The notes: generated by a model not told the origin, from the sequence alone. DNA of 64,000 nt from Sedimentitalea sp041224545 (GCF_041224545.1 NZ_JBGFGP010000150.1:62001-126000); one strand, 5' to 3'. Shown: positions 25,263-34,363, counted from the first letter of the stretch. Program-made: numbers and translations.

Positions 25263-27041
25263 ATGCACGCCTATCGCAGCCATACCTGCGCCGATCTGAC
25301 TGCCGCCAATGTCGGCGATTCCGTCCGCCTGTCCGGCTGGGTCCATCGGGTCCGGGATCATGGCGGGGTTCTGTTCATCGATCTGCGCGATCATTATGGC
25401 GTGACGCAAATCCTCTGCGACGGCGACAGCCCGGCCTTTGCCGAACTGGAAAAGGTGCGCAGCGAGTGGTGCATCCGCATCGACGGCGCGGTCAAGGCGC
25501 GTGCTGCCGATCTGGTCAATCCCAAGCTGCCGACCGGTGAAATCGAAGTTTACGTGCGCGAGCTCCAAGTGCTCGGTGCGGCGGCGGAACTGCCGCTGAT
25601 GGTGTTCGGGGATCAGGAATACCCGGAGGAAACCCGCCTGCGTTATCGCTATCTCGATCTGCGCCGCGACGTGATGCAGTCGAACATGACGCTGCGCTCC
25701 GACGTCGTGGCCAGCATGCGCCGCCGCATGTGGGACAAGGGGTTTCGCGAATATCAGACCCCGATCATCACGGCATCCAGCCCCGAGGGCGCCCGCGATT
25801 TCCTGGTGCCAAGCCGCCTGCATCCGGGCAAGTTCTATGCACTGCCTCAGGCGCCGCAGCAGTTCAAGCAGCTGATCATGGTCAGCGGGTTCGACAAGTA
25901 TTTCCAGATCGCGCCCTGTTTCCGCGACGAAGACCCGCGCGCCGACCGGTCGCCGACGGATTTCTATCAGCTCGACCTCGAGATGTCCTTTGTCACCCAG
26001 CAGGACGTGTTCGACACGATCCAGCCGGTGTTGCAGGGCGTGTTCGAGGAATTCGGAAAAGGGGCCAGCGTCGATACCGAATGGCCGCAGATTTCCTATC
26101 GCGACGCGGCGTTGTGGTATGGCACCGACAAGCCCGACCTGCGCAACCCGATAAAGATGCAGGTGGTCTCCGAACATTTCGCAGGTTCCGGTTTCGCGAT
26201 CTTTGCCAAGCTGCTGGAACAGGAGGGCACAGAGATCCGCGCCATTCCCGCGCCCACGGGCGGGTCGCGCAAGTTCTGCGACCGGATGAACGCATTTGCC
26301 CAGAAAGAGGGCCTGCCGGGCATGGGGTATATCTTCTGGCGCGATCAGGGGAACGGGATGGAGGCCGCCGGCCCGCTGGCCAAGAATATCGGCCCGGAAC
26401 GGACCGAAGCGATCCGTCAGCAACTGGGTCTGGGCGTTGGCGATGCGGCGTTCTTTCTTGGCGGCAAGCCCAAGACGTTCGAAAAGGTCGCGGGCAAGGC
26501 GCGGGATGTGATCGGCGAGGAGCTGGGCCTGACCGAGAAAAACCGCTTTGCCTTTGCCTGGATCGTCGATTTCCCGATCTACGAACAGGACGAGGAAACC
26601 GGCAAGATCGACTTTGAGCACAACCCGTTCTCGATGCCGCAGGGCGGGATGGAGGCGCTGGAGGGCGATCCGCTCAAGGTACTGGGCTATCAGTATGACC
26701 TGTCCTGCAACGGCTACGAGCTGGTCAGTGGCGCGATCCGGAACCACAAGCCCGAGATCATGTTCAAGGCGTTTGAAATTGCCGGATATGGTCGGGATGA
26801 AGTCGAGAAACGCTTTGGCGGCATGGTCAATGCGTTTCAGTATGGCGCCCCACCGCACGGGGGCTGTGCCGCCGGAATCGACCGCATCGTGATGCTGCTC
26901 GCCGATACGGCAAACATCCGCGAGGTCATCATGTTCCCGATGAACCAGCGGGCCGAAGACCTGATGATGAACGCCCCCAGCGATCCGACCAGCGATCAGT
27001 TGATGGAACTGGGCCTTCGGGTGATCCCGCAGGAGAACTGA
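25263..27041 (+). CDS. aspS: Aspartyl-tRNA synthetase (likely Asp/Asn non-discriminating)
   Basis: A 592-residue bacterial-type class II synthetase. N-terminal OB-fold anticodon domain (GWVHRVRDHGGVLFIDLRDHYG), class II motif 1/2 region (FQIAPCFRDEDPRADRSPTDFYQLDLEMSF), the bacterial GAD insertion (about 290-410) and motif 3 (FGAPPHGGCAAGIDRIVMLL). In the anticodon loop the residue before GG is histidine (RDHGG), as in non-discriminating enzymes, not leucine as in E. coli, so it probably also charges tRNA-Asn for amidation by GatCAB. Its stop overlaps the start of the endonuclease gene by one base. Confidence 0.95.
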   Translation: MHAYRSHTCADLTAANVGDSVRLSGWVHRVRDHGGVLFIDLRDHYGVTQILCDGDSPAFAELEKVRSEWCIRIDGAVKARAADLVNPKLPTGEIEVYVRELQVLGAAAELPLMVFGDQEYPEETRLRYRYLDLRRDVMQSNMTLRSDVVASMRRRMWDKGFREYQTPIITASSPEGARDFLVPSRLHPGKFYALPQAPQQFKQLIMVSGFDKYFQIAPCFRDEDPRADRSPTDFYQLDLEMSFVTQQDVFDTIQPVLQGVFEEFGKGASVDTEWPQISYRDAALWYGTDKPDLRNPIKMQVVSEHFAGSGFAIFAKLLEQEGTEIRAIPAPTGGSRKFCDRMNAFAQKEGLPGMGYIFWRDQGNGMEAAGPLAKNIGPERTEAIRQQLGLGVGDAAFFLGGKPKTFEKVAGKARDVIGEELGLTEKNRFAFAWIVDFPIYEQDEETGKIDFEHNPFSMPQGGMEALEGDPLKVLGYQYDLSCNGYELVSGAIRNHKPEIMFKAFEIAGYGRDEVEKRFGGMVNAFQYGAPPHGGCAAGIDRIVMLLADTANIREVIMFPMNQRAEDLMMNAPSDPTSDQLMELGLRVIPQEN

Positions 27042-27841
27042 TGCTGGACCGGTTGCGCGATCTGGGATTTGACATCGCGACGCGCAACCATGCGGACGCC
27101 ATCCTGTCGTTCGATTTTGCCGATGATCTGGCTGATCTCGTTGCCCGGCTGGCCGATTTTCGCATTCACATCAAGGAATTGATCGGCGGCGGCGGTGGCG
27201 AAAGCGGCCAGACGCAGCGGCTGCGGCGCGCGCTGGACGCCGGCGGCTGGCGCAAACATCACTTTTCCGTCGAAACCATCGTTGACGGCCACACCCGCGC
27301 CGGGGTGAGCCACGAGGTGGACCACGTGCGGTTCGCGGGAAATGGCACCCTTGCGCTCGAGATCGAGTGGAACAACAAGGATCCGTTCTTTGACCGTGAT
27401 CTGGAAAACTTCCAGCGGCTGCATGGCCTCTCGGCGATTTCGGTCGGCATCATCGTCACGCGCGGCGCATCGATGCAAGAGACCTTCCTGCACCGTATCA
27501 CCGGCTGGCTCAGGGCACAGGGGCTGGACAGCGAGGAGCATCTGGAGCGGCTTGGCATCACCGAGCGTACGCGGGCGCAACGTGATGCCGTTGCCCGGCA
27601 GGTCGAACGCGGTGTGCCCTTTGCCGACGCGTTCGCCAAGAATTTTGTCGCCAGCAAATTCGGACAGGCGTCAACCCATTGGGCCAAACTTGAGGAGCGG
27701 GTGACGCGCGGCGTCGGCAATCCGTGCCCGCTGCTTCTGGTGGGGTTGCCGGACCGCGTTCTGGTGGATGCGGCCGAGGATGTCGCGCCAGAGACCGTCC
27801 GGATGCCCGACCTGTTCGGCAGAGACCTTCCGAACCCATAG
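27041..27841 (+). CDS. BglII/BstYI-family type II restriction endonuclease (putative)
   Basis: A 266-residue protein resembling the BglII/BstYI endonuclease family. The likely active site is D94 in HEVDHV, then E107 and E109 in LEIEWNNKDPFFDRD; a D...E-x-E arrangement in which glutamate replaces the usual lysine is known from BamHI. The stretch IEWNNKDPFFDRDLENFQRL is the family hallmark. BglII, BstYI and BamHI all cut GATC-centred sites, so a site of that class is a reasonable guess only. The ATG shares one base with the aspS stop; the convergent MT-A70 methyltransferase gene ends four bases away, completing a restriction-modification pair. Confidence 0.8.
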   Translation: MLDRLRDLGFDIATRNHADAILSFDFADDLADLVARLADFRIHIKELIGGGGGESGQTQRLRRALDAGGWRKHHFSVETIVDGHTRAGVSHEVDHVRFAGNGTLALEIEWNNKDPFFDRDLENFQRLHGLSAISVGIIVTRGASMQETFLHRITGWLRAQGLDSEEHLERLGITERTRAQRDAVARQVERGVPFADAFAKNFVASKFGQASTHWAKLEERVTRGVGNPCPLLLVGLPDRVLVDAAEDVAPETVRMPDLFGRDLPNP

Positions 27842-27845
27842 TGTG

Positions 27846-28487
27846 CTATTCGGCGGCGACCCCGGAGTTGTAGGCATAGGTTTTCCAACCCGGCTTGTAA
27901 TCCGCGTCAGCCTGATTGCCCCAGACGGTCCAGCCTTCGCGCACGCCGCGACCGAACAGTTCGAGATACGGCCCCCAGGAACAGCTTTCGATCAGTTCGT
28001 ATTGTTCATCCGGTTTACGCGAATGCTCGCGCTTGCGGGTTTGCATCATGTTGACCTGCCGCCGACCGGGGTCGAGCGTGCGTGCATTCTTGCCACGCGT
28101 CCCGAACAGCAGGATCTCGGTCACGTTGCGAAAATAGAATCCGACGCCGCGCCCGTCGCTGCCGCCATCCTTGCGGATCTTGTGCCAGATGATGTTTGAC
28201 TTGTAATCAAAGCCCCATGCGCTGAGCACCTGCAACCCCTCGGGCAAGAGCGCGTTCGGCACCCAGAGATAGCAATGCGCCCGCTCTTCGAGATGATCGG
28301 TCACCGGCAGAGCGCAGATATCGTCAAGCGTCATCGTCGGATAGCGCGCAAGTCGCTTGTGCTCGGGGGCAACCTTGCCGGTGCGATTGGTGAAACGCCA
28401 CGGCGGATCGGCCATCACCGTCGCGAAACGATCCGATCCCAGGAAATTTGACAGATCTTGTGAGGGGCTATCAGTCATATCCCACAT
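27846..28487 (-). CDS. MT-A70-family DNA N6-adenine methyltransferase (putative R-M partner)
   Basis: A 213-residue S-adenosylmethionine-dependent methyltransferase. The catalytic motif DPPW lies at residues 27-30 (ATVMADPPWRF), followed by CYLWVPNALLPEGLQVLSAWGF, the IIWHKIRKDG strand and YFRNVTEILLFGTRG; the end GPYLELFGRGVREGWTVWGNQ is also typical of MT-A70 proteins. It faces the endonuclease gene tail to tail and would protect host sites (inference). Of the possible starts, ATG 28487 gives a leader of about 25 bases behind the promoter-like pair at 28519-28547 and has GGAG upstream; GTG 28514 is the alternative. Confidence 0.85.
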   Translation of the reverse strand: MWDMTDSPSQDLSNFLGSDRFATVMADPPWRFTNRTGKVAPEHKRLARYPTMTLDDICALPVTDHLEERAHCYLWVPNALLPEGLQVLSAWGFDYKSNIIWHKIRKDGGSDGRGVGFYFRNVTEILLFGTRGKNARTLDPGRRQVNMMQTRKREHSRKPDEQYELIESCSWGPYLELFGRGVREGWTVWGNQADADYKPGWKTYAYNSGVAAE

Positions 28488-28518
28488 ATTGCTGGATCTC
28501 CGCGCGATTGTCACTAGA

Positions 28519-28547
28519 ACAATATGGGAACACGAGGGGTTTCACAA
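28519..28547 (-). promoter_or_regulatory. Sigma-70-type promoter candidate for the MT-A70 gene
   Basis: Reading the minus strand, TTGTGA (28547-28542) and TATTGT (28524-28519) are separated by exactly 17 bases; each matches 4 of 6 consensus positions. Gives the methyltransferase a promoter independent of aspS and the endonuclease. Confidence 0.4.
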
Positions 28548-28704
28548 ATGTTGAACATCCAGCCTTCCCGGCCCCGAAAGGCGCCTTTTCGCGCAAATCG
28601 CGACGGAAGCGGGGGGAAGTTGCGTACAACAAGAAACCGTGATGAAAAACGTCATGTCTTTGGTGTAACTTGCGACGCAATTGACCCAACACAGGTGTCC
28701 TTCC

Positions 28705-30096
28705 GTGACTGTATCCACTGAACAGGCTTCCATGCGTTTCGGGTGCGGGTTGTCGCCGGACCTGCCGGCTCTGGGTCCTGACCAGTTGCTGACGGGCCTG
28801 CGAGAGCCAGACGAGATCGCGAAGCGTTTCCCGATTGAGCTCTTTTCCATCTACGGGCGCAACCTCGAGGCGGCGGCGCGCCTGCGGCGCGAGATCAAAA
28901 CGGCCAGGAAACAGGGCAAGACCAAACGCGCCGTTGCCGCGCGCGACGAACTCAGGACGATGCGAAAAACGCTCGGCGGTCAGAACCGGGAATGGTATGT
29001 CAAGACGCTGTTGCGGTGGAGCCAGACCCAGGTTCCGCTGCGCGAGCGGCTGACAATGTTCTGGGCCGACCATTTTACCGCCAGGGGCAAGAACCCCATC
29101 ATGGCGGCGGCGACGTTCCCCTATATCGAGGAGGCGATCCGGCCGAATGTGAACGGGCGTTTTGGTGATTTGCTGATTGCGGCGGTCACGCATCCGCTGA
29201 TGCTGCATTTTCTGGACCAATCCTATTCGGTCGGGCCCGACAGCGTCGCCGCCAAACGGGCCGAGCGGTTGGGTGGGCTGAACGAAAACCTGGCGCGCGA
29301 GGTCCTGGAACTGCACACGCTGGGTGTGGACGGACCCTATGATCAGAATGATGTGCGCCAGTTGGCCGAACTGTTCACCGGGCTGAGTTACAAGATTGAC
29401 GGCACATTTATCTTTCGCAACGGCTTTGCCGAACCAGGTGCCGAAACCGTTCTGGGCGTGCGCTATGGCGCGGGCGAGCGCGGCATCGGGCCGGTGATCG
29501 ACGCGCTGAATGACATTGCGGCGCATCCGGCGACCGCGCGGCACATTGCCTGGAAACTCGCTGTGCATTTCGTGTCGGATACCCCGGACCCGGCGCTTGT
29601 GGATCACGTTGCGGCGCGCTTTGAAAGCAGCGGCGGCGATCTCGAACAGGTCTATACCGCGCTGCTGGAGCACCCGGCGAGCTGGGGGGAACAGACCGGC
29701 AATGTCAAACCTCCCTTCGATCTCATCGCTTCGAGCTGTCGGGCGCTCGCGGTGACGTCGCAGGACATGAAAAAGCTGACGCCGCGCCAGCTGCGCCGGA
29801 CGCTGTTAAACCCGCTGGCCGATATGGGACAGCCTTTGCTGAAACCCAGCGGGCCGGACGGCTGGGCCGAAGAGGATGAGGCGTGGATTACGCCCCAGGG
29901 GTTGTCCGCACGCCTGCGCTGGGCGGTGTCCGCGCCCGCGTTCCTGCGCCCGGCACTGCCAGAGCCGGGCGCGTTCGTGGAAACGGCGCTGGGCCCGTTT
30001 GCCACCGAACCGGTCCGTTTTGCCGCGCGCGCGGCCGAGAGCCGGTCGGATGCGATCGGTCTGATTCTGAGTTCCCCCGCGTTTCAGCGCCGATAG
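28705..30096 (+). CDS. DUF1800 domain-containing protein
   Basis: A 463-residue protein of the DUF1800 family, largely helical: FGCGLSPDLPALGPDQLL near the start, LRERLTMFWADHFTARGKN (about 111-129), LNENLAREVLELHTLGVDGPYDQNDVRQLAELFTG (about 192-226, the best-conserved block) and ARHIAWKLAVHFVSD. Function unknown; the gene is nearly always paired with a DUF1501 gene, as here (11 bases downstream). The GTG at 28705 is preferred because AGGTG lies eight bases before it. Confidence 0.9.
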   Translation: MTVSTEQASMRFGCGLSPDLPALGPDQLLTGLREPDEIAKRFPIELFSIYGRNLEAAARLRREIKTARKQGKTKRAVAARDELRTMRKTLGGQNREWYVKTLLRWSQTQVPLRERLTMFWADHFTARGKNPIMAAATFPYIEEAIRPNVNGRFGDLLIAAVTHPLMLHFLDQSYSVGPDSVAAKRAERLGGLNENLAREVLELHTLGVDGPYDQNDVRQLAELFTGLSYKIDGTFIFRNGFAEPGAETVLGVRYGAGERGIGPVIDALNDIAAHPATARHIAWKLAVHFVSDTPDPALVDHVAARFESSGGDLEQVYTALLEHPASWGEQTGNVKPPFDLIASSCRALAVTSQDMKKLTPRQLRRTLLNPLADMGQPLLKPSGPDGWAEEDEAWITPQGLSARLRWAVSAPAFLRPALPEPGAFVETALGPFATEPVRFAARAAESRSDAIGLILSSPAFQRR

Positions 30097-30106
30097 GAGA
30101 GTGTCG

Positions 30107-31279
30107 ATGTCACCCGAACCGAAGTTGACCCGCCGCAGGTTCCTGGGCCAATCCGCACTGATCGGCTGCTCGCTTGCGGCCAGCCCGTTGCTCACCCCGG
30201 TCAGTTTTGCGGCGGCGCCGTGGGACACCCGGCTGGTCGTGATCGTGCTGCGCGGAGGGATGGACGGTCTGGACGTGGTTCGCCCATATGGTGCGCCCGA
30301 ATTCGCGGGGCTGCGCGGCGGGCAGGACGGAGCGGACGCGGCCGAGCCGCTGGATCTTGATGGCTTCTTCGCGCTCAATCCCGCGCTCGCCCCTCTGATG
30401 CCGCTCTGGCAACGAGAGGAACTGGGGTTTGTCCACGCGGTGTCCACCCCTTATCGCGACAAAAGGAGCCATTTCGACGGCCAGGATCTGCTCGAAGCGG
30501 GAACATCGTCTCTGGCCGGTGCGCGGGATGGCTGGTTGAACCGGATGCTCGGGCAATTGCCGGGGGTCGAGCCGCGCACTGCCTTTGCGATCGGATATGG
30601 CGAAATGAAACTGCTCGACGGGCCGGTCCCGGTGGCGGATTGGGCACCGGACGCGGACCTCGTCATCAGTCCGCAGGCGATGCAGCTTGCCGAATTGGTG
30701 ATGCAGGAGGATCCGGCATTTCACGCCGCGCTTGGCGAGGCGATGATGCTGTCCGGCTCCGGTGCAGGTGGGGAACGTGGCAAGCCGCATGTCAAGGTGG
30801 CCGAGTTCGCGGCAGAGCAGCTGCGCGGCGACACAAGAGTCGCCTCGTTCTCGATCAACGGCTGGGACACGCATCGCCAGCAAAGCCGCAATATCAGGCG
30901 GGCACTTGAGCGGCTTTCTGAAACGATCCTGACATTGCAGTCGGGGGTCGGCCCGGACATCTGGAGCAAAACAGCGATCGTGGCGATGACCGAATTCGGC
31001 AGGACCGTGCGGCTCAACGGGACCGGGGGCACCGATCACGGCACGGGTGGCGCGATGCTGCTTGCCGGAGGTGCAATCCGGGGTGGACGGGTTTTCGGCG
31101 ACTGGCCCGGGCTTGACGAGGCGGATCTCTATGACCGGCGTGACCTGATGCCGACAGGGGATGTCAGGGCACCTGTCGCGTGGCTGATGCGCGGGCTGGC
31201 CGGTCTGGATCGCGGCGCCTTGGAAAATGTGGTGTTTCCCGGGCTGGATATGGCCGGTGATCCGGGGCTATTGCGTTAG
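30107..31279 (+). CDS. DUF1501 domain-containing protein, Tat-exported
   Basis: A 390-residue protein of the DUF1501 family, related in fold to sulfatase/alkaline-phosphatase-like enzymes. A twin-arginine signal (TRRRFLGQSALIGCSLAASP) marks it for folded export to the periplasm. Core motifs: VVIVLRGGMDGLDVV, HAVSTPYRDKRSHFDGQDLLE, FSINGWDTHRQQ and AIVAMTEFGRTVRLNGTGGTDHGTGGAMLLAGG, the last containing likely metal ligands. The ATG at 30107 follows GGAG. Together with the upstream DUF1800 protein it forms a conserved but uncharacterised pair. Confidence 0.9.
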   Translation: MSPEPKLTRRRFLGQSALIGCSLAASPLLTPVSFAAAPWDTRLVVIVLRGGMDGLDVVRPYGAPEFAGLRGGQDGADAAEPLDLDGFFALNPALAPLMPLWQREELGFVHAVSTPYRDKRSHFDGQDLLEAGTSSLAGARDGWLNRMLGQLPGVEPRTAFAIGYGEMKLLDGPVPVADWAPDADLVISPQAMQLAELVMQEDPAFHAALGEAMMLSGSGAGGERGKPHVKVAEFAAEQLRGDTRVASFSINGWDTHRQQSRNIRRALERLSETILTLQSGVGPDIWSKTAIVAMTEFGRTVRLNGTGGTDHGTGGAMLLAGGAIRGGRVFGDWPGLDEADLYDRRDLMPTGDVRAPVAWLMRGLAGLDRGALENVVFPGLDMAGDPGLLR

Positions 31280-31311
31280 TATAGAGCGACAAGGATGGGC
31301 GCGTTGCGCGC

Positions 31312-32031
31312 TCAGATCGCCCGCTTCTGTTCCAGACGCTCTTGCACCAGCCCGGCGATGCGGGCCATGTCGGTTGCGACCGGGCCGCCGCATTTGCGCG
31401 ATGCGGCGAGCGATGCCGCCGCTTTGGCGAGCGTTGCGTCCTGCGCGCTGCGGGCGACGCCGCCGACAAATTGCGCGAGATAATCCAGCACCTTGTCGCC
31501 AGCCATCGCGTTCAGCACATCGGCGACATGCGCCATATCGTCGTGAAACGCCATCTGGTCCGGCTCGATTACTTCATCGCGCAGCGGGCGCGGGCCATGC
31601 GGTTGCTGATCGGCGGGCAGGCGGGACAAGACCGCTTGCTGAAACGTGGCGAGCGACGTAACCGGCTTGGCCAGGAAACCATCGGCACCCGCGGCGAGGG
31701 CCGCATCCTCGCCGTGATCATCGCCCGAGGTCCCAAGGATGACCGGAACACGCGGCACGGCATCTGCCAGTTCCCCGATGAGATCGACCCCCGACCCATC
31801 GGGCAGTCCTAGGTCGGCAACCACCACCGACGGGCGATAAACCTGCAAATGTCTGCGCGCGGATCGCAGGCAATCGGCCCGGCGAATGCGGGCACCGCTG
31901 CGCAGGCATAGCAGGCGCATGGCCTCGCAGGCAAAGCGGCTGTCTTCGACAACAAGAATGGTCAGGCCCAACAGCGGCCGGTTGGCGGTCGGCACACGCG
32001 GGGGTGCGGCGAACGGGTCAAAATCGTCCAT
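31312..32031 (-). CDS. Response regulator with C-terminal helical domain
   Basis: A 239-residue protein with a receiver domain at about 24-138: acidic pair VEDS, phosphoacceptor D73 in VVVADLGLPDGSG and K122 in GFLAKP. The C-terminal 90 residues are helical (MAHVADVLNAMAGDKVLDYLAQFVGG; DATLAKAAASLAASRKCGG) without a DNA-binding motif, so it is not an obvious transcription factor. No histidine kinase is adjacent. Convergent with the DUF1501 gene; a small GCGCG-type hairpin lies between their stops. Confidence 0.85.
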   Translation of the reverse strand: MDDFDPFAAPPRVPTANRPLLGLTILVVEDSRFACEAMRLLCLRSGARIRRADCLRSARRHLQVYRPSVVVADLGLPDGSGVDLIGELADAVPRVPVILGTSGDDHGEDAALAAGADGFLAKPVTSLATFQQAVLSRLPADQQPHGPRPLRDEVIEPDQMAFHDDMAHVADVLNAMAGDKVLDYLAQFVGGVARSAQDATLAKAAASLAASRKCGGPVATDMARIAGLVQERLEQKRAI

Positions 32032-32167
32032 GGTGGTTTCCTTTCAGCAGACCCGACTCACGCTATGCCGCGATGGCTAACGCATCGTTAAGACCACTGA
32101 GTTTGTTGCCACCTGTCGCGCGCCGCTCCGGTTGCCTCGCAGACCGCTGCGGGAAATCTGCGTCCGG

Positions 32168-33331
32168 TCAGGCCCAGTTGCCGGCAAAATCACGCGGGAT
32201 CAGCAGGTGATCCCGGTTGAGTTTGGTAACGTCGGTGACGCCGCACAAGCCCATGGACAGATCAAGCTCGTTGCGGATCACTTCGAGCGCCTTGGTCACG
32301 CCATCCTGCCCCATCGCGCCGAGACCGTAGATATAGGCGCGGCCGATATAGGTTCCCTTGGCCCCCATCGCGAGCGCCTTGAGCACGTCCTGGCCCGACC
32401 GGATGCCGCTGTCGAGGTGCACCTCGATCTTGTCACCAACGGCCTCGACGATGTCTTCGAGCGCCCGGATCGAGCTGAGCGCGCCATCCAGTTGTCGACC
32501 ACCGTGATTAGAGACGATGATGGCATCGGCTCCTACATTCAGCGCCTCGCGCGCGTCGCGCGCATCGAGAATTCCCTTGATGATCAGCGGGCCATCCCAC
32601 ATCTTGCGGAATTCGCGAATGCGATCCCAGTCGAGCGCCTGATCGAACGCTTCGTTTGTCCAGGTGCCGAGAGAGGACGGATCCTTCACACCTTTGGCGT
32701 GACCCACGATATTGCCAAAGAAGCGGCGTTTGGTGCCCATCATGCCCAGGCCCCACTGAACCTTGGTCATCATGTTGCTGATCGACCTGATCGTCAGCTT
32801 GGGCGGAGCGGACAGACCGTTCTTGAGATCCTTGTGCCGCTGTCCAAGCAATTGCAGGTCAACCGTGATGACCGCCGCGGAACATTTGGCCGCCTTTGCG
32901 CGATCGAACAATCGCTGCATGAAATCGTCGTCCCTGAGCGTGTAGACCTGAAGCCAGAATGGCTTGGTCGTATGCTCTGCGACGTCTTCGATAGAGCAGA
33001 TCGACATCGTGGACAGCGTGTAGGGCACACCGAAAAGCTCTGCGGCGCGCGCCGCCTTGATCTCGCCATCTGCGCATTGCATCCCGGTCAGACCCACCGG
33101 GGCCAGCGCCACGGGCATCGTGACATCCTGACCGATCATCCGGCTCGCGGTCTTGCGTCCTGTCATGTCGATCGCGACCCGCTGGCGAAGGCGAATATCG
33201 GCGAAATCGCTGGTGTTCTCGCGAAAGGTCTGCTCGGTCCAGCTGCCGCTCTCGGTATAGTCGTAGAACATGCGCGGCACGCGCCGTTCATAGATGCGTT
33301 TGAGGTCGTCGATATTGGTGATCACCGGCAT
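32168..33331 (-). CDS. lldD: FMN-dependent L-lactate dehydrogenase (alpha-hydroxy-acid oxidase family)
   Basis: A 387-residue TIM-barrel flavoenzyme oxidising L-lactate (or another 2-hydroxy acid) to the keto acid. FMN- and substrate-binding segments: PRMFYDYTESGSW near the N-terminus, MPVALAPVGLTGMQ, TLSTMSICSIEDVAE, WLQVYTLRDDDFMQR, LIIKGILDARDAREAL with the FMN-contacting lysine, IIVSNHGGRQLDGA with the catalytic histidine, and HLDSGIRSGQDVLKALAMGA. The ATG at 33331 (MPVITNIDDLKRIYERR) matches the usual N-terminus. Lies 74 bases after trpA. Confidence 0.92.
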   Translation of the reverse strand: MPVITNIDDLKRIYERRVPRMFYDYTESGSWTEQTFRENTSDFADIRLRQRVAIDMTGRKTASRMIGQDVTMPVALAPVGLTGMQCADGEIKAARAAELFGVPYTLSTMSICSIEDVAEHTTKPFWLQVYTLRDDDFMQRLFDRAKAAKCSAAVITVDLQLLGQRHKDLKNGLSAPPKLTIRSISNMMTKVQWGLGMMGTKRRFFGNIVGHAKGVKDPSSLGTWTNEAFDQALDWDRIREFRKMWDGPLIIKGILDARDAREALNVGADAIIVSNHGGRQLDGALSSIRALEDIVEAVGDKIEVHLDSGIRSGQDVLKALAMGAKGTYIGRAYIYGLGAMGQDGVTKALEVIRNELDLSMGLCGVTDVTKLNRDHLLIPRDFAGNWA

Positions 33332-33405
33332 TGCGCAGCCATCCTTTCCCTGGTTCCGGATACCGATAGCGGGGGGAAGGGGGAAACTCAATGCAGCAGG
33401 CGCCG

Positions 33406-34197
33406 TCAGGCGCTATGCGCGCCGTCCGCCAGCGATTTCACAAAGGCGAGCACATCGGCAACGGGTTTGCCATCACCGATCTTGGCAACAATCGCGGATC
33501 CCACCACCGCGCCATCGGCAACCTCTGCGATCGCGCGCGAGCTTTCGGGGGTCTTGATGCCAAAGCCGACGATGACCGGCAGGTCCGTCTGCGACTTGAT
33601 CCGGGCCACTTCGGGGCCGACATCGACGGCTTCGGCTTCTGCGGCGCCGGTGATCCCGGTGATCGAAACATAATAGACAAAGCCCGACGTGTTCTGCAGG
33701 ACCCTCGGCAATCGCTTGTCATCGGTTGTCGGTGTCGCCAGCCGGATGAAATTCAGTCCGGCCTTTTGTGCCGGGATACACAATTCCTCATCCTCTTCAG
33801 GGGGCAGGTCAACGACGATGAGCCCGTCGATCCCGGCGGCTTTGGCGTCCTTCAGAAAGGTTTCGACCCCGCGGCTGTAGATCGGATTGTAATAGCCCAT
33901 CATCACAATCGGCGTGGTATCGTCTTGCTTGCGGAACTCGGTCGCCAGTTGCAGCGTCCGCGCCAGCGTCATGCCGCCTTCCAGCGCCCGCTGTCCGGCG
34001 CGCTGGATGGTCGGGCCGTCGGCCATCGGATCGGTAAAGGGCAGGCCCAGCTCGATGATGTCGACGCCGGCTCCGGGCAATCCTTTTACCACCTCAAGCG
34101 AGGTGTCGTAATCCGGATCGCCCGCCATGACGTAGGCGACGAATGCCTTTTTCTTTTTTTCGGACAGCTCTGCGAATTTGGCGTCGATGCGGGTCAT
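33406..34197 (-). CDS. trpA: Tryptophan synthase alpha subunit
   Basis: A 263-residue TIM barrel that cleaves indole-3-glycerol phosphate. The signature LELGLPFTDP-type block appears as IIELGLPFTDPMADGPTIQ with the catalytic glutamate, and the second catalytic aspartate is in GLIVVDLPPEED; GFVYYVSITGITGA and VIVGFGIKTPE form the phosphate-binding end. The ATG at 34197 (MTRIDAKFAEL) is the conventional start. trpB is not adjacent in the window. Confidence 0.95.
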   Translation of the reverse strand: MTRIDAKFAELSEKKKKAFVAYVMAGDPDYDTSLEVVKGLPGAGVDIIELGLPFTDPMADGPTIQRAGQRALEGGMTLARTLQLATEFRKQDDTTPIVMMGYYNPIYSRGVETFLKDAKAAGIDGLIVVDLPPEEDEELCIPAQKAGLNFIRLATPTTDDKRLPRVLQNTSGFVYYVSITGITGAAEAEAVDVGPEVARIKSQTDLPVIVGFGIKTPESSRAIAEVADGAVVGSAIVAKIGDGKPVADVLAFVKSLADGAHSA

Positions 34198-34334
34198 GGG
34201 GTGTATTCCTTGTGGCTTGTCCTGCCCATGCCAAATGCACGGGCGGAAATCAATGCGCAACCTGCCGCCGTCTCTGGCCGGACTCCGGCGTGAACCGTCG
34301 CAGTTTACCCAACGTCGCCCTGATCCGGACAATG

Positions 34335-34363
34335 TTGACCCGATTTGTGTCAGCGGGCATTGT
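34335..34363 (+). promoter_or_regulatory. Promoter candidate upstream of the 34399 gene
   Basis: TTGACC (5 of 6 to the -35 consensus) is followed after 17 bases by CATTGT (3 of 6). The start codon at 34399 lies 36 bases downstream of the second hexamer. Confidence 0.3.

Noticed and set aside
25173..26858. 561-codon minus-strand frame opposite aspS
   Set aside because: Shadow frame caused by high GC; no recognisable protein, while aspS is unambiguous.
28453..28458. AGATCT (BglII site) inside the methyltransferase gene
   Set aside because: A single 6-mer is expected by chance and says nothing reliable about the specificity of the system.
32132..33673. 513-codon + strand frame opposite lldD and trpA
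   Set aside because: Spans the gap between two conserved genes on the other strand; no domain.
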